A DNA stretch of 64,000 nucleotides. It comes from Candidatus Kapaibacterium sp. (lineage in GTDB: Bacteria > Bacteroidota > Ignavibacteria > Kapaibacteriales > NICIL-2). The position numbers were made by a program, and so were the translations under genes. Of the stretch, positions 9,282-17,842 are shown piece by piece; position 1 is the stretch's first letter, and every line of letters begins with the position of its first letter. Location of the stretch: positions 1,487,189-1,551,188 of the forward strand of contig BPHJ01000001.1 of assembly GCA_026003475.1 (NCBI GenBank), in the 5' to 3' direction. The notes beneath the pieces are model-generated. The model saw only the letters and a program-made list of their open reading frames with translations, was not told where the DNA came from and made no database searches.

Positions 9282-11414
9282 TTACTTGTTCCCCTCCGCA
9301 CGCTTTTTCTGGTACTCCCGCACCATCTCGTCTTGTACGGCACGGGGCACTTGTGCGTACTTGAGGAACTCCATCGTGAATTCACCCTTGCCTTGCGTCA
9401 CCGATCGAAGGTCAGTTGAATATCCGAACATCTCCTGAAGCGGAACTTCCGCAGTGATGACCACGTAGCCGGCTTCGCTTTCGGTACCGATGATGACGCC
9501 ACGACGCTGATTGATTTGGCCAATGACGACACCCTGGAACTCCTCCGGAGCCGATACCTCCAATTTCATGATCGGCTCGAGCACCACGGGTGCTGCCTGC
9601 ATATAGCAGTCACGGATGGCTGCTTTCGCAGCGGTCTTGAACGCCATTTCGGAGGAATCCACCGAGTGTGTGGCTCCGTCGTTGAGCACCACACGAACAC
9701 GCTGAACCGGCTGTCCGATAAGCATACCTTCCTTGAGCTGCTCTTGAAAGCCCTCGTCGCAAGCGGGAATAAACTCGCGCGCGATCACGCCGCCAACGAT
9801 CGCATCGACAAACTCGTAGTTGTTTGGATTGTCTGGTTCGAGTGGCTCGATATATCCAGCCACACGCGCAAACTGCCCAGCACCACCAGTTTGCTTTTTG
9901 TGCGTGTAGTTGAATTCCGCTCGCTTGGTGATGGTTTCGCGGAATGCAACCTTCGGGCGCCCGACGACGACTTCGCAATTGTACTCGCGCTTGATGCGTT
10001 CGATGTAGATTTCCAAATGCAGCTCGCCCATCCCGCGAATGATAGTTTCGCCGGTTTCCTCGTCGCGATAGACGCGGAAGGTGGGGTCTTCCTTCGTAAA
10101 GCGATTGAGTGCTTTCGAAAAGTTTGCCAAGCTGGTTTTGTCTTTGGGCGACACTGCCAACTCAATCACCGGTTCCGGCACGAACATCGAGGTCATAGTA
10201 TAGTTGACCGATCCATCGGTGAATGTGTCGCCGGTGGCACAGTCAACGCCAAACATGGCGACAATATCGCCGGCCAATGCTTCTTCGATATCGTGCATTT
10301 CGCTGGCGTGCATCCGCACAAGGCGTGGCACCTTGATTTTCTTGCCGGTTGCGTTGTTGACAATAACGTCACCTTTCCGCACGCGTCCTTGATAGAGTCG
10401 CATGTACGTAAGCTGTCCATATCTGCCATCCTCAAGCTTGAACGCAAGAGCAACCAGTGGACGCTCCGGATCAGGCACCAGTGGCACACGCTCTTCGTTG
10501 CGGTCACGGTCGAGAGCGTAGTTTTCCACCTCGAACGGGTTCGGCAAGAACATGCACACCCCATCGAGCAAGGGCTGGACGCCTTTGTTCTGCTTTGCAG
10601 TGCCGACGAAGACGGGTGTGATTTTGAGCGCAATCGTTGCTTTTCGAATCGCTGCGATCAGTTCCTCGGCCGAGATTGGTTCTTCCGCTAAGTACTTTTC
10701 GGCAATGCTATCGTCGTAATCAGCAGCTTTCTCGATAAGTTTGGTTCGATATTCATGCGCTGTGGCGAGCATATCAGCGGGGATGTCTTCTTCCCGGACA
10801 AACTCGCCATTGTCACCATCAAAATAGAGCGCCTTCATGTGCAGGAGGTCCACAACACCGCGGAACTGGTCCTCATGCCCGATCGGGATGTTGATCATCA
10901 CCGGATCGTGGTGCAACTTCTCGCGAAGCTGCTGGACAACACGGTAGGCGTTGGCGCCCGCACGGTCGAGTTTATTGATAAACGCAATGCGTGGCACGTT
11001 GTACCGCCGCATCTGACGATCCACAGTGATGGACTGGCTTTGGACGCCCGCCACACCGCAGAGGACCAAGATCGCCCCATCGAGCACACGCAAGGCACGC
11101 TCAACCTCGACGGTGAAGTCCACGTGACCGGGCGTATCAATCAAGTTGATGTGGTACCCTTTCCACTGGCAGTACGTTGCCGCCGATTGGATGGTGATAC
11201 CTTTTTCACGTTCCAGGTCCATCGAGTCCATCGTTGGACCGGCGCCATCTTTGGACCGCACCTCCACAATGCGATGGATGCGGCCGGTGTAATAGAGAAT
11301 CCGTTCACTCAGCGTTGTTTTGCCCGAGTCAATATGGGCAGATATGCCGATGTTCCGCAGTCGAGAAATGTCAATGCCGACTGTCGGTTCTGCAACAGCT
11401 GTCATTGTACCCAT
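9282..11414 (-). CDS. fusA: Elongation factor G, spdEFG1 / mitochondrial-EFG1-like type
   Basis: A translational GTPase of about 710 residues that drives ribosomal translocation. G1 is AHIDSGKTT (residues 27-34 from this start), G3 is DTPGHVDF, and G4 is NKLD. Domains II-V follow, with [22 protein letters not shown] in the ribosome-contacting region. Several segments read like mitochondrial EFG1 rather than standard [43 protein letters not shown] and [21 protein letters not shown]. The frame is open 22 codons further (to 11480), but that extension is unlike EF-G and would place the TATTTTTG promoter element at 11447-11454 inside the gene. I choose ATG 11414; ATG 11405 is the alternative. Confidence 0.95.
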   Translation of the reverse strand: MGTMTAVAEPTVGIDISRLRNIGISAHIDSGKTTLSERILYYTGRIHRIVEVRSKDGAGPTMDSMDLEREKGITIQSAATYCQWKGYHINLIDTPGHVDFTVEVERALRVLDGAILVLCGVAGVQSQSITVDRQMRRYNVPRIAFINKLDRAGANAYRVVQQLREKLHHDPVMINIPIGHEDQFRGVVDLLHMKALYFDGDNGEFVREEDIPADMLATAHEYRTKLIEKAADYDDSIAEKYLAEEPISAEELIAAIRKATIALKITPVFVGTAKQNKGVQPLLDGVCMFLPNPFEVENYALDRDRNEERVPLVPDPERPLVALAFKLEDGRYGQLTYMRLYQGRVRKGDVIVNNATGKKIKVPRLVRMHASEMHDIEEALAGDIVAMFGVDCATGDTFTDGSVNYTMTSMFVPEPVIELAVSPKDKTSLANFSKALNRFTKEDPTFRVYRDEETGETIIRGMGELHLEIYIERIKREYNCEVVVGRPKVAFRETITKRAEFNYTHKKQTGGAGQFARVAGYIEPLEPDNPNNYEFVDAIVGGVIAREFIPACDEGFQEQLKEGMLIGQPVQRVRVVLNDGATHSVDSSEMAFKTAAKAAIRDCYMQAAPVVLEPIMKLEVSAPEEFQGVVIGQINQRRGVIIGTESEAGYVVITAEVPLQEMFGYSTDLRSVTQGKGEFTMEFLKYAQVPRAVQDEMVREYQKKRAEGNK

Positions 11415-11446
11415 GGATTTAGCAACAAAACTGTGTATCAAGACTG

Positions 11447-11454
11447 CAAAAATA
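11447..11454 (-). promoter_or_regulatory. TATTTTTG -7 promoter element of fusA
   Basis: Minus strand TATTTTTGC, an exact match to the Bacteroidota -7 consensus TAnnTTTG, about 33 bases before the chosen fusA ATG, giving an expected leader of about 26 bases. No TTG at the usual -33 spacing is evident. Confidence 0.5.
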
Positions 11455-11542
11455 CGCTCACCGATGGCCAAATCGTACAAACTTTGTCCGCAGTCGGATC
11501 GTCTTCGGCAATCGTAGTTGTACTCATGCTGCCGAGGATGCT

Positions 11543-12268
11543 ATGATTTGCATCACTGCTCCAACTCTCCACGAAGGTGCTGGTGCCCAGGTCCGTCGTC
11601 CCTTTCCATCATCGGAGCTTCGTTGGCCTGCGACGGATCCATTTTTGTTCCTTGATGAATTTTTCGTCGCCTCGCACGCGGGCTTTCCAGACCATCCACA
11701 CCGCGGCTTCGAAATCATCACCTACATGCTCGAAGGTGGTTTTGAGCATCGAGACTCCTTGGGGAATCGTGTTGCAGCACCAGCAGGGTGTGCTATGCAC
11801 TTTGTCACTGGAAGTGGGGTGATTCATTCGGAAATGCCGCTGGGCAGTGCACACGGACTGCAACTGTGGATCAACCTTCCACGCGCGCTCAAAACAATAC
11901 CTCCCTCGCTGCAATTAGTAACACCTGACCAAATCCCAACAACCATCATTGACAGAGGTAGCATTCGCCACCTTGCTTCTCCCAACGGTCCCATTCAACT
12001 CCACACCGAGATCACCTACGACGACGTTCTCTTCGATGACGCAGCGACCCACACCTGGACCGTACCGGACGATGGGGTAGCACTGGTCTATATCCTCACA
12101 AGTAGCGACGGACTCAAAGTCAATGGTCTGGCGGCGCAGGAGGGGCAGCTCTGCCTGGTTACCGATGGTTTGCTAACACTGACCAGCAGCAGCTCCGCAC
12201 GAGCAGTGGTTCTCCGGGGTAAGCGGCAGCATGAGAGCGTGCGTTTCAACGGTCCCTTTGTGGACTAA
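11543..12268 (+). CDS. Pirin family cupin protein
   Basis: A 241-residue bicupin of the pirin family. The N-terminal cupin carries the metal-ligand pattern FPDHPHRGFEIITYMLEG and later GSGVIHSEMP, giving the His, His, His, Glu set for one Fe-type metal. Family members act as redox-sensing co-regulators or, in some bacteria, as quercetin 2,3-dioxygenases; nothing here decides between these. The stop overlaps the stop of the convergent ATL gene by three bases. The ATG at 11543 begins MICITAPTLHEGAG, close to the usual pirin start. Confidence 0.9.
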   Translation: MICITAPTLHEGAGAQVRRPFPSSELRWPATDPFLFLDEFFVASHAGFPDHPHRGFEIITYMLEGGFEHRDSLGNRVAAPAGCAMHFVTGSGVIHSEMPLGSAHGLQLWINLPRALKTIPPSLQLVTPDQIPTTIIDRGSIRHLASPNGPIQLHTEITYDDVLFDDAATHTWTVPDDGVALVYILTSSDGLKVNGLAAQEGQLCLVTDGLLTLTSSSSARAVVLRGKRQHESVRFNGPFVD

Positions 12269-12585
12269 CGCACTGGCGGTATCCACAAGTGCACATCGAG
12301 CCGGACACGATCGCCATCGAAGGTAACACCTTCGGCTTCGAGCAGCTCACGCATGAGGGTTGGTGTGCCGAAATGGTATCGTCCGCTCAGTTCACCGCAA
12401 CGGTTGACGACCCGATGAGCAGGAATGTCGGTTCGCCCAGCCACAGCGTTGAGCGCCCAGCCTACGGTGCGCGCTGCCGAGCGCGTGCCCAGCGCTGCAG
12501 CAATATGCCCGTATGTTGTCACAGAACCTCGAGGAATTTGGCGAACAATCTCCCAGACCTGCTCGAAAAAATCCCGCTCCATCAT
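12265..12585 (-). CDS. Alkyltransferase-like (ATL) protein, MGMT family without the active cysteine
   Basis: A 106-residue protein equivalent to the C-terminal DNA-binding domain of O6-methylguanine-DNA methyltransferase. The motif that is PCHRV in active enzymes reads PAHRV here (residues 55-59), so the alkyl-acceptor Cys is Ala. Such proteins (ATLs) bind O6-alkylguanine in DNA, flip it out and hand the lesion to nucleotide excision repair without repairing it themselves. The helix-turn-helix region GSVTTYGHIAAALGTRSAART is intact. The ATG overlaps the stop of the phosphofructokinase gene by one base (TAATG) and is followed by a second ATG, so translation is probably coupled. Confidence 0.9.
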   Translation of the reverse strand: MMERDFFEQVWEIVRQIPRGSVTTYGHIAAALGTRSAARTVGWALNAVAGRTDIPAHRVVNRCGELSGRYHFGTPTLMRELLEAEGVTFDGDRVRLDVHLWIPPVR

Positions 12586-13592
12586 TAGCGCAAGGCAAGG
12601 GTCATTTTGATCAGTTCGTCGGGGATATCCAAGTGGTTTGAATGGCTATCGTCAGCAGCGACCTCGAGCGGAATGGGATCTTGGTAGTGGCCGGTGTAGA
12701 AGGCAGTGTAGAAACCGCTGTCTTTCCGTGCGAAGGCATCGCACACCATCCGGTATCCCAGCCAGCTTGCGCGAAGAATATCCGTGACTGCAGCTTGTCC
12801 GCCTCGTTGGAAATACCCCATATCAACCGTGCGGATTTCGCGCTTGATATTGCGTCGTCGGAAGATGTCTTCCAAGATCGCACGGATTTGGTCGAGCGTC
12901 TTTTCGTAGCCTTCCGCAACGACGATGCGTGTGTCGCGATCGCGCTCCTCGATCATGGTTGCAAGCTGCTCGTAATCAACGGTCTCGCGTGGCCGGATGA
13001 TGTACTCTGCACCCGTAGCAATCCCAGCGTAGAATGCCAGATACGCCGAGTCGCGTCCCATCGAGCCAATCAGATACACCCGCCGATGGGAGCTGGCGGT
13101 ATTGCGGATCCACTCGAGCATCTCCAGACTACGGTCGAGCGCGCTGTAGAAACCGATCGAGGTGCCGTAATTGTTGGCAACGTCGTTATCAATCGAGCCC
13201 GGGCATGCCAAAATGCGAGTGCGCAGTTTTTCCGTCTTGATGATGCGGTCCAGCGTTGCACATGCCTTCACGCTCCCGTTACCACCACAGACAAAGAGGT
13301 AATCGAAGTGATTATCATCGAGGTTGAGCGCGACCTGTCGTTGCAACTCCGGATTGACCGCAAGTTCGGGGACCCGAACCGTACCAAGAATCGTCCCACC
13401 TTGGAAAGCAATGCCGGCAACATCTAATTTTCCAAGGCGGCGATATTCATTGGCAATTAATCCCTTCCAACCATCTACAACACCCCACACCGATGTTTCC
13501 GGACGAATATTGAGCGCGCATCGCACCACACTGCGGATAAATGCATTCATGCCTGAGCTATCACCGCCGCCGGTGAGGATGGCGAACTTCAT
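12585..13592 (-). CDS. pfkA: 6-phosphofructokinase family protein
   Basis: About 335 residues with the phosphofructokinase-A fold, which phosphorylates fructose 6-phosphate using ATP or pyrophosphate. From MKFAILTGGGDSSGMNAFIR the glycine-rich loop is clear; GGTILGT and PGSIDND (residues 131-137, catalytic Asp135 and Asp137) and SMGRDSAYLA are present. The usual GGDGS nucleotide-metal motif reads GGNGS (103-107): Asn replaces the Asp, while the following Gly is the residue associated with ATP rather than pyrophosphate use. The frame extends eight codons upstream (to 13616), but ATG 13592 matches the family start. It is followed by the overlapping ATL gene. Family is firm; phosphoryl donor and activity are uncertain because of the Asn. 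Confidence 0.88.
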   Translation of the reverse strand: MKFAILTGGGDSSGMNAFIRSVVRCALNIRPETSVWGVVDGWKGLIANEYRRLGKLDVAGIAFQGGTILGTVRVPELAVNPELQRQVALNLDDNHFDYLFVCGGNGSVKACATLDRIIKTEKLRTRILACPGSIDNDVANNYGTSIGFYSALDRSLEMLEWIRNTASSHRRVYLIGSMGRDSAYLAFYAGIATGAEYIIRPRETVDYEQLATMIEERDRDTRIVVAEGYEKTLDQIRAILEDIFRRRNIKREIRTVDMGYFQRGGQAAVTDILRASWLGYRMVCDAFARKDSGFYTAFYTGHYQDPIPLEVAADDSHSNHLDIPDELIKMTLALR

Positions 13593-13693
13593 CACTCCGT
13601 GCTCAACGAGGAACAATCCTTCTGCCGATCAGGCAGTGCGTGCGCTCTCCGGTAGTTGCGCCAAGCAATCATGTGTCGTTGCCCGGAGACCAT

Positions 13694-14506
13694 CTATCGC
13701 ACTACTTGCAACGGCACACTGACTGCGCGCGCTCCGTTCTGAACAACAACCCGATAAGTTCCCACCGGTAGATCTGCCACCGATACCATCACCTGGTTGG
13801 ACTGCACCTGCAACTGACGCACCGTTCGACCAAGCACATCAACGATGGCAATCTGCGAACCGACAGGCGATTGAACCTGCACCTGCTCGGCGGCTGGATT
13901 GGGCCAGACAACTACCCCGGCCAGTGGCTCGGGTGTGATCGAGAGCGTCTCGGTATCGAATACGACATCGAAGGTGATGTAGTCGTTCGGATTGGCAATG
14001 TTGAACATGGTCACACCGACGACGGTCTGGCCTGCATACCCTTGGGTATCGAATTGCAGCTTGAAGGTGTGGTCGGATTCCCCAGGTTGAAGCGTCACGT
14101 AACCTTGCTGATCGGCCTCGGTGACAAAGGTTGGATAGCATGCTTCACCGCTGCAGAAATTGAGGCGGTGGTTGGGGTCCTTGCGGCTGGTGTCAATGCG
14201 AACGCTGAACGTGATGGCTTCAGCAGAGACATTCTTGACCGAAACATATGCATCCATCCAACCACCAGGCGCTACGTGGAACAGGAGGGACTGTCCTTCG
14301 ACAAGCTGCAAGGATGGATTCTGCACTTGCCGAAAAGGCCACCGCTTCGAGCACGGACAGCACCCCTTCACCGTTGCAACCACGCGCAGTCCACGCTCGG
14401 CTTTGACCAGATGAGCCGGGGATGTTGCTCGATTACCTTGCGCATGCAGCGTACTACTGGCAATCATCATGCTTCCGGCAACCAAGGCAGAGAGAATGCG
14501 TTTCAT
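13694..14506 (-). CDS. Secreted protein with C-terminal T9SS sorting domain and a Cys-rich N-terminal motif
   Basis: A 270-residue protein with a signal peptide (MKRILSALVAGSMMIASSTL, then HAQ). A short Cys cluster KGCCPCSKRW sits at about residues 48-56, and two more cysteines occur in NFCSGEACYPTF. The middle is beta-rich. The last 80 residues form a Por-type (type A) type IX secretion sorting domain: VVWPNPAAEQVQV, VDVLGRTVRQL and ADLPVGTYRVVV. It is therefore predicted to cross the outer membrane by T9SS. GGAGG lies seven bases before the ATG. It diverges from the TlpA-like thioredoxin gene over 42 bases, which may mean the redox protein maintains its cysteines; that is inference. Function is not known. 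Confidence 0.85.
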   Translation of the reverse strand: MKRILSALVAGSMMIASSTLHAQGNRATSPAHLVKAERGLRVVATVKGCCPCSKRWPFRQVQNPSLQLVEGQSLLFHVAPGGWMDAYVSVKNVSAEAITFSVRIDTSRKDPNHRLNFCSGEACYPTFVTEADQQGYVTLQPGESDHTFKLQFDTQGYAGQTVVGVTMFNIANPNDYITFDVVFDTETLSITPEPLAGVVVWPNPAAEQVQVQSPVGSQIAIVDVLGRTVRQLQVQSNQVMVSVADLPVGTYRVVVQNGARAVSVPLQVVR

Positions 14507-14548
14507 AAGTTTGCCTCCAGATGTTCAACACGTTCAAAACTACAACGC

Positions 14549-15085
14549 GTGATCAAAAAAACCATCTCTTTTCTTGGGCAGCCTCTTTTGGCACTACTCG
14601 TTGCGCTGGTGGGAAGCAGTCTCCTGCTAGCGGCACAAGACACAACCGCACAGCAACGATTGCCCATCGTCTCGCTCAAAAAACTCGATGGCACACCAAT
14701 AACCACGCACGAACTAACAGCCAATGCCACCGGACCCATTGTGCTTGACTTCTGGGCAACCTGGTGCAAACCATGTATCCAAGAATTGACGGCGCTAGCA
14801 GAGCTGTACCCAGAATGGCACAAACAGACGGGTGTCCGCATCATCGCTGTGTCCATTGACGATGCGCGCAACAGTAAAAAAGTGGCACCATTCGTCCGCG
14901 GGCGACGATGGGAGTTCGACGTGTACCTCGATGAGAATGCCGATCTCAAGCGTGCACTCAACGTCAACGAAATTCCCCATACGTTCGTGCTCAACCGTCG
15001 GGGCGAAATCATCTACCAGCACAAATCCTACGCCCCCGGGGACGAAGACCTCTTGTGGGAAGCAATCAAGAAAGCTGCAGAATGA
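14549..15085 (+). CDS. TlpA/ResA-like extracytoplasmic thioredoxin
   Basis: A thiol-disulfide oxidoreductase of about 178 residues with an N-terminal signal or anchor (FLGQPLLALLVALVGSSLLL). The thioredoxin domain has FWATWCKPC (Cys73/Cys76), a VSIDD segment and the cis-Pro motif in NEIPHTFVL. It would act in the periplasm as a reductant in cytochrome c maturation or as a dedicated partner of neighbours. The open frame runs far upstream to 13871, but that part lies antisense to the T9SS gene and has no thioredoxin similarity. I take the GTG at 14549 directly before the signal sequence; there is no clear ribosome site. The stop overlaps the next gene by four bases. Confidence 0.85.
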   Translation: MIKKTISFLGQPLLALLVALVGSSLLLAAQDTTAQQRLPIVSLKKLDGTPITTHELTANATGPIVLDFWATWCKPCIQELTALAELYPEWHKQTGVRIIAVSIDDARNSKKVAPFVRGRRWEFDVYLDENADLKRALNVNEIPHTFVLNRRGEIIYQHKSYAPGDEDLLWEAIKKAAE

Positions 15086-16704
15086 TGCGTACCAAACTCT
15101 GGGTCGGCATTGTGGCGGTCGTTGCGGCCGTCCACGCGGTCGCTCAGCTTCCTTCCGGTTGGCGAGCAGACCTGCAAGTGGACGCGCAATCATACACCCC
15201 AGATTCTCTCATCAACGCTCCTGTGGTGCGCGAGAAAGTCTTAGCACAATCGTTTTTCAACGTGCTCTACTCCAACGATCACCTGCGGCTTGGCTTCCGC
15301 TACGAAGCATACTTCAACCCACTGCTTGGCATTGATCCGCGGTACCAGGGCAACGGCATTCCCTATCGGTTCATCGAGTACGTGGGCGATTGGTTCAGTG
15401 TAACCGTGGGTAATTCCTACGAGCAGTTCGGCAGCGGGATGATTCTCCGCACCTACGAAGAGCGCTCACTCGGTTTCGACAATTCCATTGACGGTCTCCG
15501 CATCAAGGCACGTCCTGTTGAGGGTATCCAAATCACTGCGCTCTTTGGCAAACAACGAGCGTTCTTCGGGCTGGGTCCGGGCATAGTTCGCGCAGCCGAT
15601 CTGGATGTCGAACTCCACCAGCTCTCGTGGAACGACAAACCACTGCTGGACCTCCCCTTTGCTCTCGACGTGGGAGCAAGCGTTGTCAGCAAATACCAAC
15701 CTGCCGCCGATCCCATTTTGCGCCTTCCGGAAAACGTTCTTGCCTATGCAACCCGACTCTCACTGACAACCCAGCAATGGAATTTCTACGCGGAGTGGGC
15801 GTACAAGATCAATGACCCGCAACAAACCAACAACAATAGCTTCAATCCTGGCAACGGACTCTACATCTCCACATCCTACAGCAGCGAAGGGCTTGGATTC
15901 ATGCTGGCAGCAAAGCGGATTGACAACATGGACTTCCGTTCTGACCGCGGCGCAATCGGCAACGTGCTCAACATCAATTTCCTCCCACCACTGACGAAGG
16001 TGCACACCTACCGGCTTTTCACCCTTTACCCCTACGCAACGCAACCCTACGGGGAATTTGGTGCTCAAGCAGAGCTGACACTGACAATCCCTCGTGACTC
16101 GTGGCTTGGCGGCCCTTACGGCACGACGATCACCATCAACTATGCACGCGTCCACAGCATTGATTCAACCAAGCTCGATGACTTCACCTACCGCTCCACG
16201 TGGAAGCCCGGAAAAGTGCTTTTCTACCAAGACTTCAACATCGAAATTCAGCGAACCTGGTCCCGCCGGTTCAAGACAACATTGACCGCTGTCGCACTGG
16301 CATACAACAAGGACGTCATCGAAGTCAAGACCGGCTACGGCACCCTCTACCCTTTGGCGGTTGTGCTCGAGGCACAGTATCGCATCACCAGTCGTAGCGC
16401 GATCCGAACAGAACTGTCGCACATGCAGGTGCGTGGCGATATGGGGAATTGGGCATTTGCACTGCTGGAATACACACCCGTCAGCAATGTGTACCTGACC
16501 GTTTTCGATGAATGGAACTATGGCAATCCCGACCAGGACCACCGCTTTCACTATCCGGCTGTTTCGCTCACCTATGTTACTGGCGGCACACGAATCGCCT
16601 TCGGATATGCCAAGCAGCGCGCCGGGATTCTCTGCGTCGGTGGTGTCTGTCGTCTTGTGCCTGCATCGAACGGTTTTTCCCTCAACATTACCAGCACACT
16701 CTAA
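15082..16704 (+). CDS. Outer-membrane beta-barrel protein, DUF6029-like
   Basis: A 540-residue protein with a signal peptide (MRTKLWVGIVAVVAAVHAVA) followed by alternating amphipathic strands typical of an outer-membrane barrel, such as LRLGFRYEAYFNPLLGID and WFSVTVGNSYEQFGSGMILR. The motif set (GNSYEQFGSGMILRTYEERSLGFDNSIDG) resembles the DUF6029 family of Bacteroidota, which I recall as often adjacent to a TlpA-like thioredoxin; no alignment was run. The start ATGATG at 15082 overlaps the thioredoxin stop (ATGA), so the two are translationally coupled. No T9SS domain is present. Function unknown; it may dock or assist a redox-dependent export step. Confidence 0.75.
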   Translation: MMRTKLWVGIVAVVAAVHAVAQLPSGWRADLQVDAQSYTPDSLINAPVVREKVLAQSFFNVLYSNDHLRLGFRYEAYFNPLLGIDPRYQGNGIPYRFIEYVGDWFSVTVGNSYEQFGSGMILRTYEERSLGFDNSIDGLRIKARPVEGIQITALFGKQRAFFGLGPGIVRAADLDVELHQLSWNDKPLLDLPFALDVGASVVSKYQPAADPILRLPENVLAYATRLSLTTQQWNFYAEWAYKINDPQQTNNNSFNPGNGLYISTSYSSEGLGFMLAAKRIDNMDFRSDRGAIGNVLNINFLPPLTKVHTYRLFTLYPYATQPYGEFGAQAELTLTIPRDSWLGGPYGTTITINYARVHSIDSTKLDDFTYRSTWKPGKVLFYQDFNIEIQRTWSRRFKTTLTAVALAYNKDVIEVKTGYGTLYPLAVVLEAQYRITSRSAIRTELSHMQVRGDMGNWAFALLEYTPVSNVYLTVFDEWNYGNPDQDHRFHYPAVSLTYVTGGTRIAFGYAKQRAGILCVGGVCRLVPASNGFSLNITSTL

Positions 16705-16795
16705 CAGGCCAACCGGTCACCAGTAGTAGGCTGTATCCGGCACACTGGCACAGCAGTAATTTTATGGTGCAATAGTCCTGCACTCATCTGGAGCG

Positions 16796-17842
16796 ATGTA
16801 CGCACTCTCGACCGAGGATTTCCTTGAAGAACTGCTCAGCGGTTCGCTCTATGTTCTCGATGTTCGCAGCCCCGCTGAATTTCACCGTGGTTCGATCCCG
16901 GGCGCAGAGTCCTTGCCACTGTTCGACGATGCTGAGCGCAGCAGGGTCGGCATCGCCTACCACCAGAGCGGTCGCACTGCTGCAATCAAAATCGGGCTGG
17001 AGATTGTCGGGCCCAAACTTCGATCGTTGGTTGAGCGTGCCGAGCACTTGCTCGGTGGGAGTCGGCGCAGAATCGGTCTCTACTGCTGGCGCGGTGGAAT
17101 GCGCAGTAGTGCTGTTGGGTGGTTGCTTGAGCTATACGGCTTCGACGTAGTCACTCTCCGCGGTGGCTACAAGGCATTTCGGCGCACTGTTCTGGAAACA
17201 TTTGCGCAACCTCGCCCCCTGGTGCTGATCAGTGGACTCACCGGTGCTGGCAAGACCGATGTGCTTGCTGCCCTTGCCCGGCGGGGCCAAGCAACGATTG
17301 ACTTCGAGCAACTTGCTGCACACCGCGGCTCGGCGTTCGGCTCTCTGGGCATGCCGCCTCAACCAACACAACAGCAATTTGAAAACATGCTCGCACTGGA
17401 GCTTTGGAAACACCGCGCAGCATCTCGCCTCTGGCTCGAAGACGAATCGCGCTGGATTGGGAAGCTGATCATTCCACAAGCGCTATGGCTCCAGATGCAG
17501 TCGGCACCAATTCTTGCGCTCGACGTCCCGATGGAACGCCGTCTTGAGCGCTTGCTCCGCGACTATGGGAGCGTTCCTCCAACACAGCTTGCCACCTGCC
17601 TGCACGCAATCCGCCAGCGCTTAGGAGCTGAACGCTATGCACTTGCCCTGGCAGCACTCAACCGCGGAGACCTTGCTGAAGTTGCTACGATAGCACTGGC
17701 ACACTACGACAAATCCTACCGCCATAGCCTCCGCAAACGAGCCGACCGCGTCGTCTGGATCCGTGCCAACTCACCCGACGATGCAGCAACGCAGCTCTGC
17801 ACAACCATTGCAACACTACCATCGTTGACGACACTTCTGTGA
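16796..17842 (+). CDS. mnmH: tRNA 2-selenouridine (geranyl-2-thiouridine) synthase
   Basis: A 348-residue SelU/MnmH protein. The N-terminal rhodanese domain carries the active-site loop YCWRGGMRSSA with Cys97, and a P-loop domain follows with ISGLTGAGKT (about 145-154). The enzyme converts 2-thiouridine at the tRNA wobble position to 2-selenouridine through a geranylated intermediate, using selenophosphate. The length and the rhodanese-then-P-loop order are typical. No selenophosphate synthetase (selD) is in this window. GGAG lies just before the ATG. Its stop overlaps the ATG of the HAD-UbiA gene by one base (TGATG), so it appears to be the first gene of that operon, although the functions do not obviously relate. 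Confidence 0.93.
   Translation: MYALSTEDFLEELLSGSLYVLDVRSPAEFHRGSIPGAESLPLFDDAERSRVGIAYHQSGRTAAIKIGLEIVGPKLRSLVERAEHLLGGSRRRIGLYCWRGGMRSSAVGWLLELYGFDVVTLRGGYKAFRRTVLETFAQPRPLVLISGLTGAGKTDVLAALARRGQATIDFEQLAAHRGSAFGSLGMPPQPTQQQFENMLALELWKHRAASRLWLEDESRWIGKLIIPQALWLQMQSAPILALDVPMERRLERLLRDYGSVPPTQLATCLHAIRQRLGAERYALALAALNRGDLAEVATIALAHYDKSYRHSLRKRADRVVWIRANSPDDAATQLCTTIATLPSLTTLL

Noticed and set aside
9516-10691. 391-codon open frame on the plus strand inside fusA
   Set aside because: It is a codon-bias shadow of the EF-G gene, with no recognisable domain, signal or neighbour spacing.
13871-14548. Long 5' extension of the TlpA-like reading frame
   Set aside because: It lies antisense to the T9SS gene, which has a clear signal peptide and sorting domain, and it has no thioredoxin-like content.
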